Positions 1-11,599 of a stretch of DNA of 64,000 nt are shown here, piece by piece (the stretch's first letter is position 1; each line of letters opens with the position of its first letter). The position numbers were made by a program, and so were the translations under genes. The stretch is from Theropithecus gelada (taxonomy: Eukaryota; Chordata; Mammalia; Primates; Cercopithecidae), in contig NC_037686.1 of NCBI RefSeq assembly GCF_003255815.1, positions 54,161,888 through 54,225,887 of the forward strand. The letters run 5' to 3'. Under the pieces are notes generated by a model, which saw only the letters and a program-made list of their open reading frames with translations, ran no database searches and had not been told where the DNA came from.

Positions 1-799
1 GAAGTAAAAATAGTGCTAAACTAAGATATGTCCTTCTTGAGAAGCTTGAGGCATGGTTTATTTTAAAAAAGAAACTTATCAAATTGTCTCCATCCCTGGG
101 GATAATTTCTAAAGAGTCAAGAGCATTTGGATATACTGAGGAGAGTTTAACATGTATGGAAACAATAGATGTTCCTTATAGGTGACCCAAAATTGATCTT
201 TCTGTCCTTAGGTTCTAGTCACTGGTGATCATGAGTCATCCATAATTAAGCTATTTCTTCTGCAGCCCATACTCTGTGGTAGGTGCTGGGCTGGCATTCC
301 GATTCCCAAACTCCATCCATGTGTACCAAGTGGCAAGAGATACAGGCAGTCATCGCTTGAGCAAGGTCAACTCTTCCTGCCAATTACAGAAAATCATTAG
401 CAACATCCCAAAGGAAGAGTCGTCGTTAAATTTAAGTGTGTATGAGAATCACTGGAGAGCTTCTCAAAAATGCACCCATTTCCCTTCTCACTTTAATTTC
501 AGTGAATAAGAGTGGGGAGCATGGAATATCTGAGCAAACTGGCAGTAAAAATAGTGCTGAACTAAGATCTGATATTCAAAGGGTTGATGTGGAGCCTGGG
601 AACCCACATTTAACAAGCTCTTCAGACAATTTTGCTGCTAGATGATCTGTAGGTTACCCTTTGAGAAAAGGTTCCCAAAACTACTTAAGAGGGCATAAGG
701 GAAAAGCATGGCTCATACCTTGACAAGTCAGCTTGTTTTCAAAGGTTGGCAATAGTAGATACTAGATTGATGAAGGGATGGGGGAAAAATGCATGCATG
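1..799. other. Unassigned non-coding sequence
   Basis: No repeat family or gene is recognised. Short open frames occur on the plus strand but have no recognisable domain. The only structure seen is the pair of near-identical 25-bp segments listed separately, and a short run of TGAA units near 797-811. Confidence 0.4.
3..568 (+). repeat. Pair of 25-bp direct repeats about 540 bp apart
   Basis: Positions 3-27 and 544-568 read the same except for one base (24 of 25 identical), both ending in CTAAGAT or the equivalent. Sequence beyond the repeats is not alike on either side, so this is not the edge of a longer visible duplication. There is no A-tail next to either copy, which argues against a simple L1-type target-site duplication. 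Confidence 0.75.
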
Positions 800-1215
800 A
801 ATGAATGAATGGTTTTATTCAGTAGCACTTAATGGAGGGAATACAAAATAAAAGACCCAATTCCTGCCCTCGAAGTGCTCAGGGTCTCTTGAATGAGGCA
901 CATGCAACCACCACACCCCATGTTAAGTGTGTAAAAGAGGAGCCCAGGCAGGAGGCGAGGGTACAGCTGAGATTTATGGAGCAGTTAGACTGTGCAAAGC
1001 ACTGGGAAGGCAGATACCATGGAGGCTCTGCCTGGTGGCACTGAGTCAGACCTCACAGGGGAGACGACATTTGACGAATGGACAATAATTTACCTGGTAA
1101 CTAAGGTAAGAATATTCTAGGGAGAAGGAACAGTGAATACCAAAGCCCAGCCAGGCCAAAGGGACCCAGCACATTTCTAACCCACTTGCCCCAGGGCTGC
1201 ATGCGGACAAAGAAA
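800..1215 (-). mobile_element. L2-like LINE relic
   Basis: The plus strand reads like the reverse complement of an old L2 3' region: an ATTCAGTAGCACTTAATG-like end near 819, then a segment resembling the 'gacatttga' and 'ggaacag' blocks common in reverse-oriented L2 copies. It is highly diverged, so edges are approximate. Confidence 0.4.
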
Positions 1216-2240
1216 TGGGGAACAGCATTTGCTAAAGTGGCCATAAAAACCAGAAATGTCTTCCCACATTCAATACTTCCTCTTTCTGTTTTAGTTTAAT
1301 TTTGCAGACATCATATTATATTTCTCACACTGATGTTAGCAATAAGGAAATGACTGTGATTTATGCCTCAGTATTTTGAAGCAAGTGTGCATGTTAAATC
1401 TCGGTCGGGGTTCTTGGTACTATATCATTAAGGTGGACAATTAATCTGATTATCATTCAGACAGATTAATTCTCTGAATGTATGTAACAAACCCTGTATG
1501 GTGACTACGAGTATTTCAATTAGTTTGCAAAAGCAAATACCACTCCCTTCTCCCCTTTGCTTTGTGGGTACCATCGTCTTCTGCTGTAGGTTCGCTGCAT
1601 GGTGGTAACAGAGCTAGGGGGAAGGAGGTAAACAGATGAACTCAAGGACATCCATCATACCCACACTTAACAGATACCTTTGCTGTATGTGCTGTACACC
1701 TGAATGAAACTTTAACATGAGGTGACAAATTACAAGGTACAAAAACACTGTACCTTGTTTTTCAATTATTAGCTATTCAATTTGCTTGATTTTTGTTTAT
1801 GAATTTTATCATCTAAGTCAATCAGCCTTTTGAAATACATGTACAAGGGAAAATTACAACTGTTGAGCTAACAACATATTAGTATTTTTTTAAAAATGCA
1901 TCTCTTTGCTCAGTCACTCAATTGGATACAGTAATAGGACCAGAAGAATCATAAGAGGTCACCTCAGTGCCAACCAGTGCCTGTTCATGACCAGTTATGT
2001 ATAGAAATTGAGAGTAAGCTTAGCAATTTGACAGAAATACTTTGTTAAGTCTAAAAATAAATTTAAAATTGTAGCTCATTAAAAAACTTTTTTTCATTTT
2101 GTTTTGCTAGCAAGTCATTTTATTGTATTTCATAAAAGCATGAGGACATAATAGATTAGAAAATAAAACCTGCCTTTCCATAAGCACCAATGATACAAGA
2201 TGCCCTCATCTAAGATGATCTCTGGCATTCTACAGACCTG
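1216..2240. other. Unassigned non-coding sequence
   Basis: AT-rich, with no recognisable repeat family, RNA gene or coding region. It holds the small inverted repeat at 1732-1758, listed separately. Confidence 0.35.
1732..1758. repeat. Inverted repeat, 9-bp perfect arms
   Basis: ACAAGGTAC (1732-1740) and its exact reverse complement GTACCTTGT (1750-1758) flank a 9-base A-rich loop. It could form a small hairpin. Nothing nearby suggests a terminator or RNA gene, so a functional role is not inferred. Confidence 0.8.
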
Positions 2241-2460
2241 TAATGATTATAATTACAGTATTAGTTACAGTTGTACAGTGCTTTATGTTTTTCAAGCATT
2301 CTCTTGGTCTTGTAGCAGCCCTGTTAGTTATTAATCTCCATTTTACAGGAGAAGAAATTCATCTCCAGGGAAGGTGAGTGAATCACCCAGGGTCACACAG
2401 CAAGTCTGAGGCAGATGGAGGAGCAGAGCCCATAAATCCACTTACTCCAAGAAACTATTT
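2240..2460 (-). mobile_element. MIR SINE relic
   Basis: The plus strand carries the reverse complement of the MIR core: 'ctccattttacagg', then 'agggtcacacagc' and 'agcagagccc'. MIR is an ancient tRNA-derived SINE mobilised by L2 machinery. Confidence 0.8.
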
Positions 2461-2629
2461 TCTTATCTTCCCATAACCCAAAACCATCACTTAAAAAGCG
2501 AAATTACAGAAATTTTAAGAAAATCTAACAACACAGGAGCACACATTTTTATATATTTTTAGGGCAGGGTTCAATGTAGTGTTTAAAAATTAGTTTTTGT
2601 TTATATGTCAGTAACTCACATACCCCCTT

Positions 2630-2745
2630 TCCTGCATTATACATATGGAAACAGAGACCTAAAAATAGAAATGCTATTTAGCAGCAGAGTCAGTGCGGTA
2701 CAGATGCTAAGTCTCCTGGCCCAATGTCCTTTCCACTTGTCAGCA
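2630..2745 (-). mobile_element. Partial MIR relic
   Basis: Weak match to the reverse-oriented MIR core: 'atggaaacagagacc' then 'agcagagtcagtgc' and 'cctttccact'. It may be a second MIR or a piece of the element just upstream. Confidence 0.4.
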
Positions 2746-2749
2746 CTTT

Positions 2750-2960
2750 CATGAATTTATTCAACACATATTTACTGAGGATCCATGATGCACCAAGGGC
2801 TCTCCTCAGAGTTGAGGATACAAACAAACAAAAATCCCAGCCCTCCTGCAGCTTGCATTGTAGTAGAGACAGACAGATAATAAATATAAAAAATAAGTAA
2901 ATTGGACATTATGTTAGATAGTAATAAGTACTACGGAAATAAACGTATGAGGAAGGGGAG
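2750..2960 (-). mobile_element. L2-type LINE relic
   Basis: The plus strand starts with the characteristic reversed 3' end (TTTATTCAACACATATTTACTGAG) written across 2757-2780, then 'gatacaaacaaacaaaaatcccagccctcctgcagctt', a signature order of reverse-oriented L2 copies, followed by an A/T-rich 'ataataaatataaaaaataagtaaa' block. A weaker segment of the same type recurs near 3280-3420. Confidence 0.55.
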
Positions 2961-3539
2961 CATGAGAGCAAGAAAGCAACAATTCGAAGTAATCATCATA
3001 GATCTTATAAAGTAGGTCTTTGCTTGACTATACATATTTATATTACATATATGCATGTTTAATTTACTTATCCAAAATTTCTCAAAAATGTCATCACTTC
3101 CGGCCAATGAGGAAATGCATTAGGAACAAAATCATAGTTAACTAACCTCCACAGAAGATAAAGCCTCTGAGTCAAGAGACTGAACATTTAGATGTCCTGG
3201 AGAAGTTGTCTTCTTGCCATCATCGTGACGTAAGGGGCAGAAATTAAGGAGAGCAGATGCACCTTTTATGATTAATTGATGAGTGTTTATCTTGGGCCCT
3301 TAATATGCCCAGATCTGTGCTTGATTTGTGAGGAAAACAAAAAGAAGGTATTTGATCTTGTCTTTGGAAAGTTTACAATCTAACTTGGATGATAAAAAAT
3401 TACATACTTAAAGCATCCCAGGAGCCACTTGGGATTAAGGTAAGCAGTGTACTGGCAGCAATACACAGCTTGGTATATTGTGCAGGTTGTTTACAGAAGC
3501 CCTTGGTGCAGATCTCTTTATTGAGCTGTGTACTTTTTA

Positions 3540-3740
3540 TGGCACCCAAGAATTTTCCTACTTAGGAATTCTACTCTCCATCAAGTAATAATGTAACATG
3601 GTGTAATATCATCCTTTCCATTATAGCTAATTTATGGTGGGGGAAAAGTATCTCTCATGGATAAGAACGAAATCTAAACATAGATGAATAAGAGATATCA
3701 AGAAAATTAAAATATAGCATTCCTTTAATGTATCTGGTAT
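3540..3740 (+). mobile_element. Possible L1M-type LINE fragment
   Basis: Loose resemblance to the ORF2 C-terminal nucleotide region of old L1 elements ('cctacttaggaattctact ... caagtaataatgtaac'). Too diverged for a firm call. Confidence 0.3.
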
Positions 3741-3744
3741 TATT

Positions 3745-4328
3745 TTAATTAACACATAAAAAGGTGTGTTATTAGTAAATTTGAAGCATTTTTTGTTCTT
3801 TTGGCTGAGAGAGTGTCAACCTTGAATATTCGTGGGGTTTAAAGTGATGCTTGTTTTCTGGACTTGTGCTACGTGCCAAAAGAGAATAGTGACTTATTGC
3901 GGATTTATGAAGAAGGTCTATAAAATTTTATTTTGTCTTACTTAAAACAAGAGTCAGGGAATTCATCCCACCGGATGGTAGTAACAGCCTTTTATTACAT
4001 CAAAGTTGGTGGTAGCTTACAGAGGAAAAATTGGCCTTCCATGGTGTGTAACTTTATGACCTAAATGAAATGAGATAGATGATCCTCCCCCGGGTGAATT
4101 TTTATATTGTTTTACAAAAGAATAGAGAGAATGAAAAGAAGAAAGAAAGGCAAGCACTAGTCAAGCTCATCTGACTGCACAGCTGCATCTGTGCTGCTGA
4201 GTGAGGTGGTACCTTGAGTCCAGCTCACAAAATGGCCATCTCTATCATGATGTTAAATTTATTATAACTCCTTGGATGATATGTGTAAAAAGTTGACTGC
4301 TGGTGGGGGGAACATGATAAAGCTACGG
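3745..4328. other. Unassigned non-coding sequence
   Basis: No repeat family, RNA gene or plausible coding exon is recognised. Confidence 0.35.
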
Positions 4329-4329
4329 T

Positions 4330-5046
4330 CCTATAGTTTGGATGTCTGTTCCCTCCAAACCTCACATTTAAGTTTGGTTCTCAGTGTTAGGGGTGGGGCT
4401 AATGGGGAGATGTTTGGATCACAAGGGTGGATACTCCCTGAATAGATTAGTGTCTTCCATAGGTGGAGAAGTGAATGCAGTGTTTTGTTTGTTCATTTGT
4501 TTTAGACCGAGTTTCACTCTTGCTGCCCAGGCTGGAGTGCAGTGGCATGATCTCGGCTCACCACAACCTCCACCTCCTGGGTTCAAGCGATTCTCCTGCC
4601 TCAGCCTCCCTAGTAGTTGGAATTACAGGCATGTGCCACCACGCCTGGCTAATTTTGTATTTTTAGTAGAGACGTGGTTTCTCCATGTTGGTCACACTGG
4701 TCTCGAACTCCCAACCTTAGGTGATCTGCCCACCTCGGCCTCCCAAAGTGCTGGGATTACAGGCATGAGCCACTGCGCCCAGCCATGAGTTCTTACTCTA
4801 ATTATTTCCTGAGAGAGTTAGTTATTACAAAGTGCCTGGCACCCCTCCCCACCAGCTGCTCTACTGCCATGTGATCTCTGCACATGTCAGCTCTCCTTCC
4901 CCTTCCACAATGAATGGAAGCAGCCTGAGGCTTGCTCCAGATATGAGTCTTCCAGCCAGCAGTACTGGAAGTCAAATAACCCTTTTTTCTTTCAAAGTTA
5001 CCCAGTCTCGGGTGTTCCTTCAGAGCAACACCAGTGGACTAAGACA
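4330..5046 (+). mobile_element. MST-type MaLR solo LTR, interrupted by an Alu
   Basis: The left part (4330-4466) begins 'ctatagtttggatgtctgt' and has the MST blocks 'ccctccaaacctcac' and 'ggtggggctaatgggg'. The right part (4785-5046) continues with 'gagttcttactct', 'gtgcctggcacccctcccc', 'catgtgatctctgcac', 'atgaatggaagcagcctgagg', and ends 'aacaccagtggactaagacac'. This block order is typical of MST LTRs of mammalian LTR retrotransposons. No internal region is present, so it is a solo LTR. An Alu sits between the two parts at about one-fifth of the LTR length. Confidence 0.85.
4490..4784 (-). mobile_element. AluS-type SINE
   Basis: Reverse-oriented Alu running from a degenerate T-rich tail (about 4482-4504) through 'ggctggagtgcagtggc' to 'gccactgcgcccagcc'. 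Both monomers are present. Divergence is consistent with AluS. It was inserted into the MST LTR, so it post-dates it. Confidence 0.95.
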
Positions 5047-5159
5047 CGGCTTCAGCTAATGTTTGAGAAGTGAGTCATTCTAAATAGCTACACTAAAATT
5101 GAGGTATAAAAACGTCAATTTTAAGCATCTAAAACTATTTTATTATTTTAATGTTGACA

Positions 5160-5390
5160 GAAATCGCATTTCCTTAATCAGGGAAAGCCTGTGCTTCCCT
5201 ACTATTATGTCTCTAATTCCAAGGCATTTAACTCACTATCTAGAAATTGCTTATTTTCACATCTGTCTGCCACCCCAGTAGATGTTACATACACTGTCTA
5301 GGAGCAGAAACTGTACTTCATTCCACTTTGCTTCACACAGAGGAGGTGATCAATACCCTTCATAGAATAAATCAACAGTAGCTTTGCCAT
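5160..5390 (+). mobile_element. L2-type LINE 3' end relic
   Basis: Contains the pattern 'ctaggagcagaaactgtactt...' followed by 'aggaggtgatcaata', resembling the L2 3' UTR (block describing 'gagggcagggactgt' then 'gtaggtgctcaataaa'). Diverged. Confidence 0.45.
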
Positions 5391-7554
5391 TACTCCTGCA
5401 GCATCTTGGAAAGGATTCCCTCCATGAGGAATGAAAGACATCATTATGAACATTCATTCTTGGGTTAGACTACAACACAGTAATTCCAACTCCTGTCAGG
5501 TCCCACTGAGGATTCTGAAAACCGTCTGCCTCTATATTAAATGGTCCCAGATGCTATGGGTTTCTAAATTCCTATTCTAAGTTTTGGAGTTTTAGCTATT
5601 TCTAATCTGCTGGGTAATGTAGATAATCACACTTTTTTTTCCAGATCCCTTGGCATAGAAATGGGTTTCCAGTGAGAGGACCAGGAATAAAAAAGTTCCA
5701 CTGAGTAAAAATAGGAGTTTCAATCAAATGTTTTTGTAAACTCACTTCTGGGAACTCAAAACAACCTCCTTCCTCTTTTTTTTTTTTTTTTAAACTTATA
5801 TTTTAGTTGTCAGTTATGTATCAGAGAGATAAGGTTGTTGACTGTATACCTGAAATGTTGTATTTTCCAATCCTAAAAACTCCTGTAGTTCTAGTAGGTT
5901 TACAGGTTCCTGGTAATTGAATCCCTAAGCAGGTAAATGTTTTCTGGAATTCATGGATTCTACAAACTTGTATGCTACTGAAGTAGTAAAAGTTCCTTTG
6001 CAGTGTGATACAACATTTGGCCATACCCTAGCTATCACAAGTCTTAAGTCTCTTCACAAAATAAAAATTGACCTTTGAGGGTGTAGGTGTTTAATATTTC
6101 TAAAGTATTTAAAACTCCTTAGGTAAAATTTTTTTGGTAGAAATATTGGGGGGTTTTGTTACATTTATCACTTTAAAAAAGAATATGACTTTCAACATTG
6201 CATGTTTTAAGCCTCTTATAGTTTTCATATGCATTATCTAATTTGATATTCATAATAATTCATAAATATAGGCCTTTGTGAGATCTTTATCAATTAATCT
6301 GTAATACTGAACTCTCAAATTTCATTTGGTTCTAAAACTGACCTCCTAAATTCTCTTATCCTACATATTATTCATTTCTTGTGTAAATATCAGGGGCCAG
6401 AGAAAAATAAACTCACATTCTGCCGCTTAGTATAAAGTAAGGGATCTAAACCAACATCATTAGTGTAGACAGTATTTGTGGTAAGCACTGCAAATACTGA
6501 GAATGTTTTTTAAAGTTAGAAGGAAAGGGCTTTTGCTTCCCTTATGGCCTTCCTTTGACCATTTTAAATTTCCTTAGACTTTATTAAAGTACATCAGTTA
6601 CACAGTTAAGAAAATTTAAATTAATGTTTATAATATGAAAGTGGTATTATATCTCCAAGATATACATTAAAGAACTGGACATTACATAAATCCTTATTCT
6701 TTTTTATAACAAGTATTTGATTTTTTAAAAGATTAGCAGGTGGTATGAGTTACAAATAGGATTTGTATTTCTTAATTTTTGATGTGAAATTAATCTGAGT
6801 AGCTAGCATCTCTGATTTTAGATATGATTTAATTGTAATTTAAAATAACTTGTTACACAAATTAGTCCAGAAAAATTTGAATGCTACTTGAAGATTTGTA
6901 ATGTTGCCCCATCCCCCTTCCCTTACACACATCAACTTTTTATAATCCCCTTTTCCATTTCATTTCCAACAGTGAAACGAAGCAGAGATGGTGTTAAAAA
7001 AAATATCTTCCTGCATGGTTATATTTTAACCTAAAGATTATCTATTAATTGTTCTTTTATACAATGCTAAATTACCTTGAAAAACTGTGGAATTATAGAT
7101 GAGGCTTATAAGAATATAAGATGAATATATTAGGACTCAAACAAGTAAAATCAATTCCTAATTCTTATGGCCATCTGTGGTATGACTCAGAGGTGCATCT
7201 GGGATTATAAAATAATTTCAGACAGGAAGAGAGAAATAAGAAATGAGTCTATTGTGTGCTTTAGTATAAAGAGCTTCTCTAGCCTTTTTACAAAAGGTGC
7301 ACAGTTTTAAAACATTTCCTCTCATGTAAAGCAAGGGAACATCCTAAAAGAGTTTGCCAATTCTTAAGAAAGTAAGAAGAGAAGAAGCACGACAAGTTCC
7401 TTTAAAAATGTTTTACATGTTCTCTACAATAGCAGACACGGGAAAATGAGTGAGAGCCCAAATGCTTTGAACCCAAAAGAAATGAAACCAGCACAAAAGA
7501 AGTCAAATAAGATCCTAAGGAAGTCAGATTTCATACTAAGAGAAATTAAACTCA
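5391..7554. other. Unassigned AT-rich non-coding sequence
   Basis: No recognisable family or gene in about 2.1 kb. A T16 homopolymer lies at 5776-5791. The 230 bp to its right have no repeat resemblance, so this could be a minus-strand retrocopy tail or simply an expanded homopolymer. Confidence 0.35.
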
Positions 7555-7559
7555 CTCAC

Positions 7560-8490
7560 TGTATAAGTTTTCTATGGCGGCTGTAATAAATTATCACTTG
7601 GTGGCTTGAGACAACACAGATTTACTATCTCACAGATCTGTACTTCACAAGTCTAAAATGGGTCTCACTGGTCTAAAATCAAGGAGTAGCAGAGCCTCAT
7701 TTCTTTCTGGAGGTTCTGTGGGAGATTCTGTTCCCTTGACTTTCCCAATCTGTAGACACTGCCGGCATTCCTTGGCTCATGGTCCCTTCTGCTTTCAAAG
7801 TCTACAATGGCCAGTCCAGTCTTTCTCACCTCGAACCATTCTACGACTCTTCTGCCCTCCTCTTCTACATTTAAGGAACCTGCATTAGTTTCCTGGGGCT
7901 GCCTAACAAAGTACTACAAACTAGGTGGCTTAAACAAGAGAAACATATTGTCTCACAGTTCTGGAGGTTAGAAGTCCAACCTCCAGACTTCTAGGTGTCG
8001 GCAGAGCTGGTTCTTCCTGAGGGCTGTGACAGGAGGATCTGTTCCAGGTCTCTCTCCTTGGCTTATAGATGGCTGTCTTCTCTGTGTTTTTGTATCATTT
8101 TCCCTCTTGTCTTCTACTTATCTGTGTCCAAATGTCCTCTTCTTACAAGGACACCAGTCATATTCGATTAGGACTTGTCTGATGACCTCATTTTAACCTG
8201 ATTACTAGTGCCGAGACCCTATCTTCAAATAAAGTCACATTCTGAAGTACCGGGGGTTGGGACTTCAACACATAAATTTTTGGGGAGACACAATTTAACC
8301 CAACAGGGCCCCTGTGATTACACTGGGCCTGCTTGGATAATCCAGGATAATCTTAAGGTCAGCCAATTAACAACCTTGACTCCGTCTGCTGCCTTAATCG
8401 CCCCTTTGCCATATGACATAACATATTCCCAAGTTCTGGGAATAAGGATGTGGATGCCTGGGGGGAGGGGGAATTATTTTACTGATCATA
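7560..8490 (-). mobile_element. MLT1 MaLR LTR, split by a second MLT1
   Basis: The left part (7560-7880) is a reverse-oriented MLT1 LTR: 'ttttctatggcggctgtaat', 'tggcttgagacaacacag', 'aaaatgggtctcactgg'. The right part (8306-8490) resumes exactly in order: 'cctgtgattacactgggcc', 'ataatccaggataatctt', 'ccctttgccatatgacataa', 'aagttctgggaataagga'. The 5-bp sequence CTCAC occurs just before (7555-7559) and just after (8491-8495), fitting the 5-bp target-site duplication of ERVL/MaLR insertion. Confidence 0.85.
7881..8305 (-). mobile_element. MLT1 MaLR LTR nested inside another MLT1
   Basis: Reverse-oriented LTR beginning 'tgcattagtttcctggggc', with 'caaactaggtggcttaaac', 'ctcacagttctggaggtta', 'cttcttacaaggacaccagt' and ending 'cacaatttaacccaaca' (TG...CA ends). 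It interrupts the MLT1 LTR of the previous entry. The flanking five bases are only partly alike, as expected for an old insertion. Confidence 0.9.
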
Positions 8491-8495
8491 CTCAC

Positions 8496-9335
8496 TGTCT
8501 CCTTTTCTTTCCTTCTTTTTACTTAATTTCAAGTGTTTATTAGGAAATCTACAGTCTGATGGTGCCTATGATATTTTAGATAACTGATAAAAGGAGACTG
8601 TTGGAAGGACTGCTGGGTAGGGGGTGGGGCAACAACTGCTAAATGTAAAGGACTGACAACATATGTTTGGGGTAAAGAGATATTTTTACAAATCATAAAA
8701 ACAGATGTAATACACATAATATTTTAAGAGATTAGAAAGTACACATTTTTGGACACTAGAAGACTATGTTTTACACTGATACTATTATGTCTAAATATCA
8801 GATAATGTTGATATTTAAACTGTATGGTGCTAACATTACATACCCTATCTCCCATTAAACACAATTAGTAACCAATTGCATCAAAGTAAAAGTACACTAT
8901 TTAATAAACATTATTTTCAAAGACACGCTTGTGAAGAAAAAGACATTTTCTCAAATGTCAAAAACAAAACAAAATTTGTAAGCTGTAGAGGTCATATAAG
9001 GTCAGGCTGGAATAAAGTAAAATAGAAACTAGTTCTTTTTCAGAAAAAAAAAAAAGGTTCCAAATAAGTTGGCAGTTCTATAAATCATGCTTTCCCATTC
9101 TACTAGTCACATGGAAAAGCTGTGCCTTGCATGTAGTAATTTAAAAACCTAGTTTCTGATAAATAATATTTTACTGAAAATAAGTTATAAGATACAGATA
9201 ACTCATAGGACCCGGAAATGTTCTATGGAAACTGGGATTTGGAATTTGGGTTCAAGCAAACCAGCAAGAGCAAAAAGAGAAGCAGCACCACTTATTATGT
9301 AGGTCTACTCTGCATCCCATGGCTATGTATATTTC
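8496..9335. other. Unassigned non-coding sequence
   Basis: No repeat family or gene is recognised. G-rich patches occur near 8617-8630. Both strands carry only short open frames. Confidence 0.35.
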
Positions 9336-9339
9336 AAAT

Positions 9340-9500
9340 AAGGCTACAAAGTAGAGAAGGAGAACTTACAAATGTGAAACTGAGGTTCAGAAAACTTGCA
9401 TGATTTATCCGAGGTCAAATACTTGTAGGGGCGGAATTGGAATATGAACTCAGGTTTGTCTGACTGCAAAGCCCATATTCACTCCCATGCAGCTTCCTTG
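9340..9500 (-). mobile_element. MIR SINE relic
   Basis: Reverse-oriented MIR core: 'gtgaaactgaggttcagaaa', 'gaggtcaaatacttgtag', 'aactcaggtttgtctgact'. Confidence 0.7.
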
Positions 9501-9699
9501 GATCAGAACAAAATATCCAGGATGGGATTTTAATCTCTTTAATTGTATGACAGACTTTTAATGGGAGTCTATAACTCAAAGCATAACATATATTCAAACT
9601 AAATAATCTAAAAATACCCAGCCTGAATGTTGATAACTATATATTAAGTATCATAGTTTTAAGCAATGTATTTTAAAAGAGGTGTATATTCCATGTTTA

Positions 9700-10258
9700 C
9701 ATTTTCATTTCCTACCATTTGACCCAGGAGTCCCGTTACTGGGTATATATCCAAAGGAATATAAATCATTCTGTGGTAAAGACACATGCACACATACGCT
9801 CATCGCAGCACTATTCACAATAGGAAACACATGGAATCCACCTAAATGTTCATCAATCACAGACTGGATATAGAAGATGTGGAACATATACACCATGAAA
9901 TACTATGCCATAAAAAAGAATGAGATCATGTCCTTCGTAGGAACATGGATGGAGCTGGAGGCCATTATCCTTAGCAAACTAATGCAGGAACACAAAACCA
10001 AATACCACATATCCTCATTTATAAGTGGGAGCTAATTGATGAGAACACACGGACACATAGACGGGAACAACACACACTGGGGCCTAACAGAGGGTGGAAG
10101 GTGGGAGGAGAGAGAGGATCAGGAAAAATAACTAATGGGTACTAGGCTTAATACTTGGATGATGAAACAATCTGTACAACAAAGCCCCATGACACAAGTT
10201 TACCTATGCAGCAAACTTGCACGTGTGCCTCTGAACTGAAAAATAAACGTTAGATAAA
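9700..10258 (+). mobile_element. L1P 3' end (5'-truncated)
   Basis: Covers the ORF2 C-terminal coding region and 3' UTR of a primate L1: 'tactgggtatatatccaaag', 'cacatgcacacatacgctc', 'tactatgccataaaaaagaa', 'tgtccttcgtaggaacatgg', then 3' UTR 'ggggcctaacagagggtgga', 'aactaatgggtactaggctt' and 'agcaaacttgcacgtgtgcc' with an A-rich end. The reading frame is broken (for example a stop in place of the tryptophan-lysine stretch near 9872). The 'gtactaggcttaatac' block points to an older primate subfamily (L1PB or old L1PA). Confidence 0.92.
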
Positions 10259-10665
10259 AATAAAGTCAAATAAATTTCCAAGAGTTGTCCCTTAATTGTG
10301 ACTAAAAATTTCTGCTCTCATTAAGACAGTTAAAACTTCATGGGGTGCTTTTTCTGTTGTTTTGTCCATGTGATTTTCTTAGTAAGCTCTTTGTACCAAG
10401 GAAATGAAGCAGCAGCAAGTCTCCCATCTTGGGGCGTACGGTATGGTGTTTACAAAGACGCTTTTAAGTTCATAGGATGCTTGCTGCCTGACATGTCCTT
10501 TCCAAAAGGCATTTCAGGTGTAATTTAATAACTGAGATAGCTTAAAAGTGAATATATCTATGCTTTAGGTCCAGGTAAGTCTAATAGCTACTGGATCTAG
10601 AATAGTTTTCATAATTGATATTTTAAACAATCACCATATTACTTCTCCTATATTAACATTTTTTT
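10259..10665. other. Unassigned non-coding sequence
   Basis: No repeat family or gene is recognised in this stretch between two L1 fragments. Confidence 0.35.
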
Positions 10666-10667
10666 CT

Positions 10668-10965
10668 TTTCAACAAATAAAAATTGTATATATTTAAGGG
10701 GTACAACGTGATGTTTGGTAAACATATACATTATGAAATAATCACCACAATCAAACTGATTAAAACAACTCATCACCTCACAAAGTTATTATTTTCATAT
10801 TTTTTTCTTTTGTTTTGTGATGAAAGCAATTAAAATGTGCCCTCAGCAAATTTCAAGTATACAATACAGGATTATTAACTATAGTCTGACTGCTGTAAAT
10901 TGGATCTCCAGAATTTATTCATTTTGCATAACTGAGACTTTCTTGGTGAAAGAATACAAAGTCTC
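10668..10965 (-). mobile_element. L1M-type 3' UTR fragment
   Basis: The plus strand reads as a reversed L1 3' UTR: 'gtatatatttaaggggtaca', 'gtgatgtttggtaaacatat', 'catcacctcacaaagttatt', 'attattaactatagtctgac', 'ggatctccagaatttattc'. This block belongs to L1MA/L1MB-age elements. Confidence 0.8.
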
Positions 10966-11279
10966 AGTATTAATATTTTCTTTGCAATATTGGCTCTTTC
11001 AATAATAGATCAACATCAAAAGTATTTTTTTTGAAAAATATGATCATTCAGTGACAAATCAATTTTTAAGTCGAACACCATAATCAGGACATTCTTTTTA
11101 AAGAGTGATGGTATTTTCTCCAACTATAAAAAAGTTAGACTAGGCATATAGCCCCTGAAATAGTTATTGATGGCAATGAAATCTATATTACTGAACAACC
11201 AAGGAACATTTTTAACGCAGCTCTTTGTTGATGGGGCTATGATCTCAGATCAGAGCTTCTGGATTAAGAATGAATTTTA

Positions 11280-11584
11280 GGCCGGGCACGGTGGCTCACT
11301 CCTGTAATCCTAGCACTTTGGGAGGCCGAGGTGGATGGATCACCAGGTCAGGAGATAGAGACCAACCTGGCTAACATGATGAAACCCCGTCTCTACTAAA
11401 AAATACAAAAAATTAGCCGGGCGTGGTGGCGGGCTCTGTAGTCCCAGCTTCTTGGGAGGCTGAGGCAGGAGAAAGGTGTGAACCCTGGAACCAGAGCTTG
11501 CAGTGAGCCGAGATTGCGCCACAGCACTCCAGCCTGGGCGACAGAGCAAGACTTCGTCTCAAAAAAAAACAAAAAACAAAACAC
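11280..11584 (+). mobile_element. AluY-type SINE with target-site duplication
   Basis: Full-length Alu from 'ggccgggcacggtggct' to an A-rich tail with two C interruptions (11562-11584). AluY-type positions are seen: 'caggtcaggagatagagac', 'gcttgcagtgagccgag'. It is flanked by 14-bp direct repeats at 11266-11279 and 11585-11598 that differ at one base, so both ends of the insertion are intact. Confidence 0.95.
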
Positions 11585-11599
11585 AAGAATGCATTTTAA

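Noticed and set aside
797..811. TGAA microsatellite
   Set aside because: Only about three units, and the motif is the expected reversed L2 terminus.
4384..4788. 134-codon plus-strand open frame
   Set aside because: Starts in the MST LTR and runs through the reversed Alu; the peptide is typical Alu-encoded sequence.
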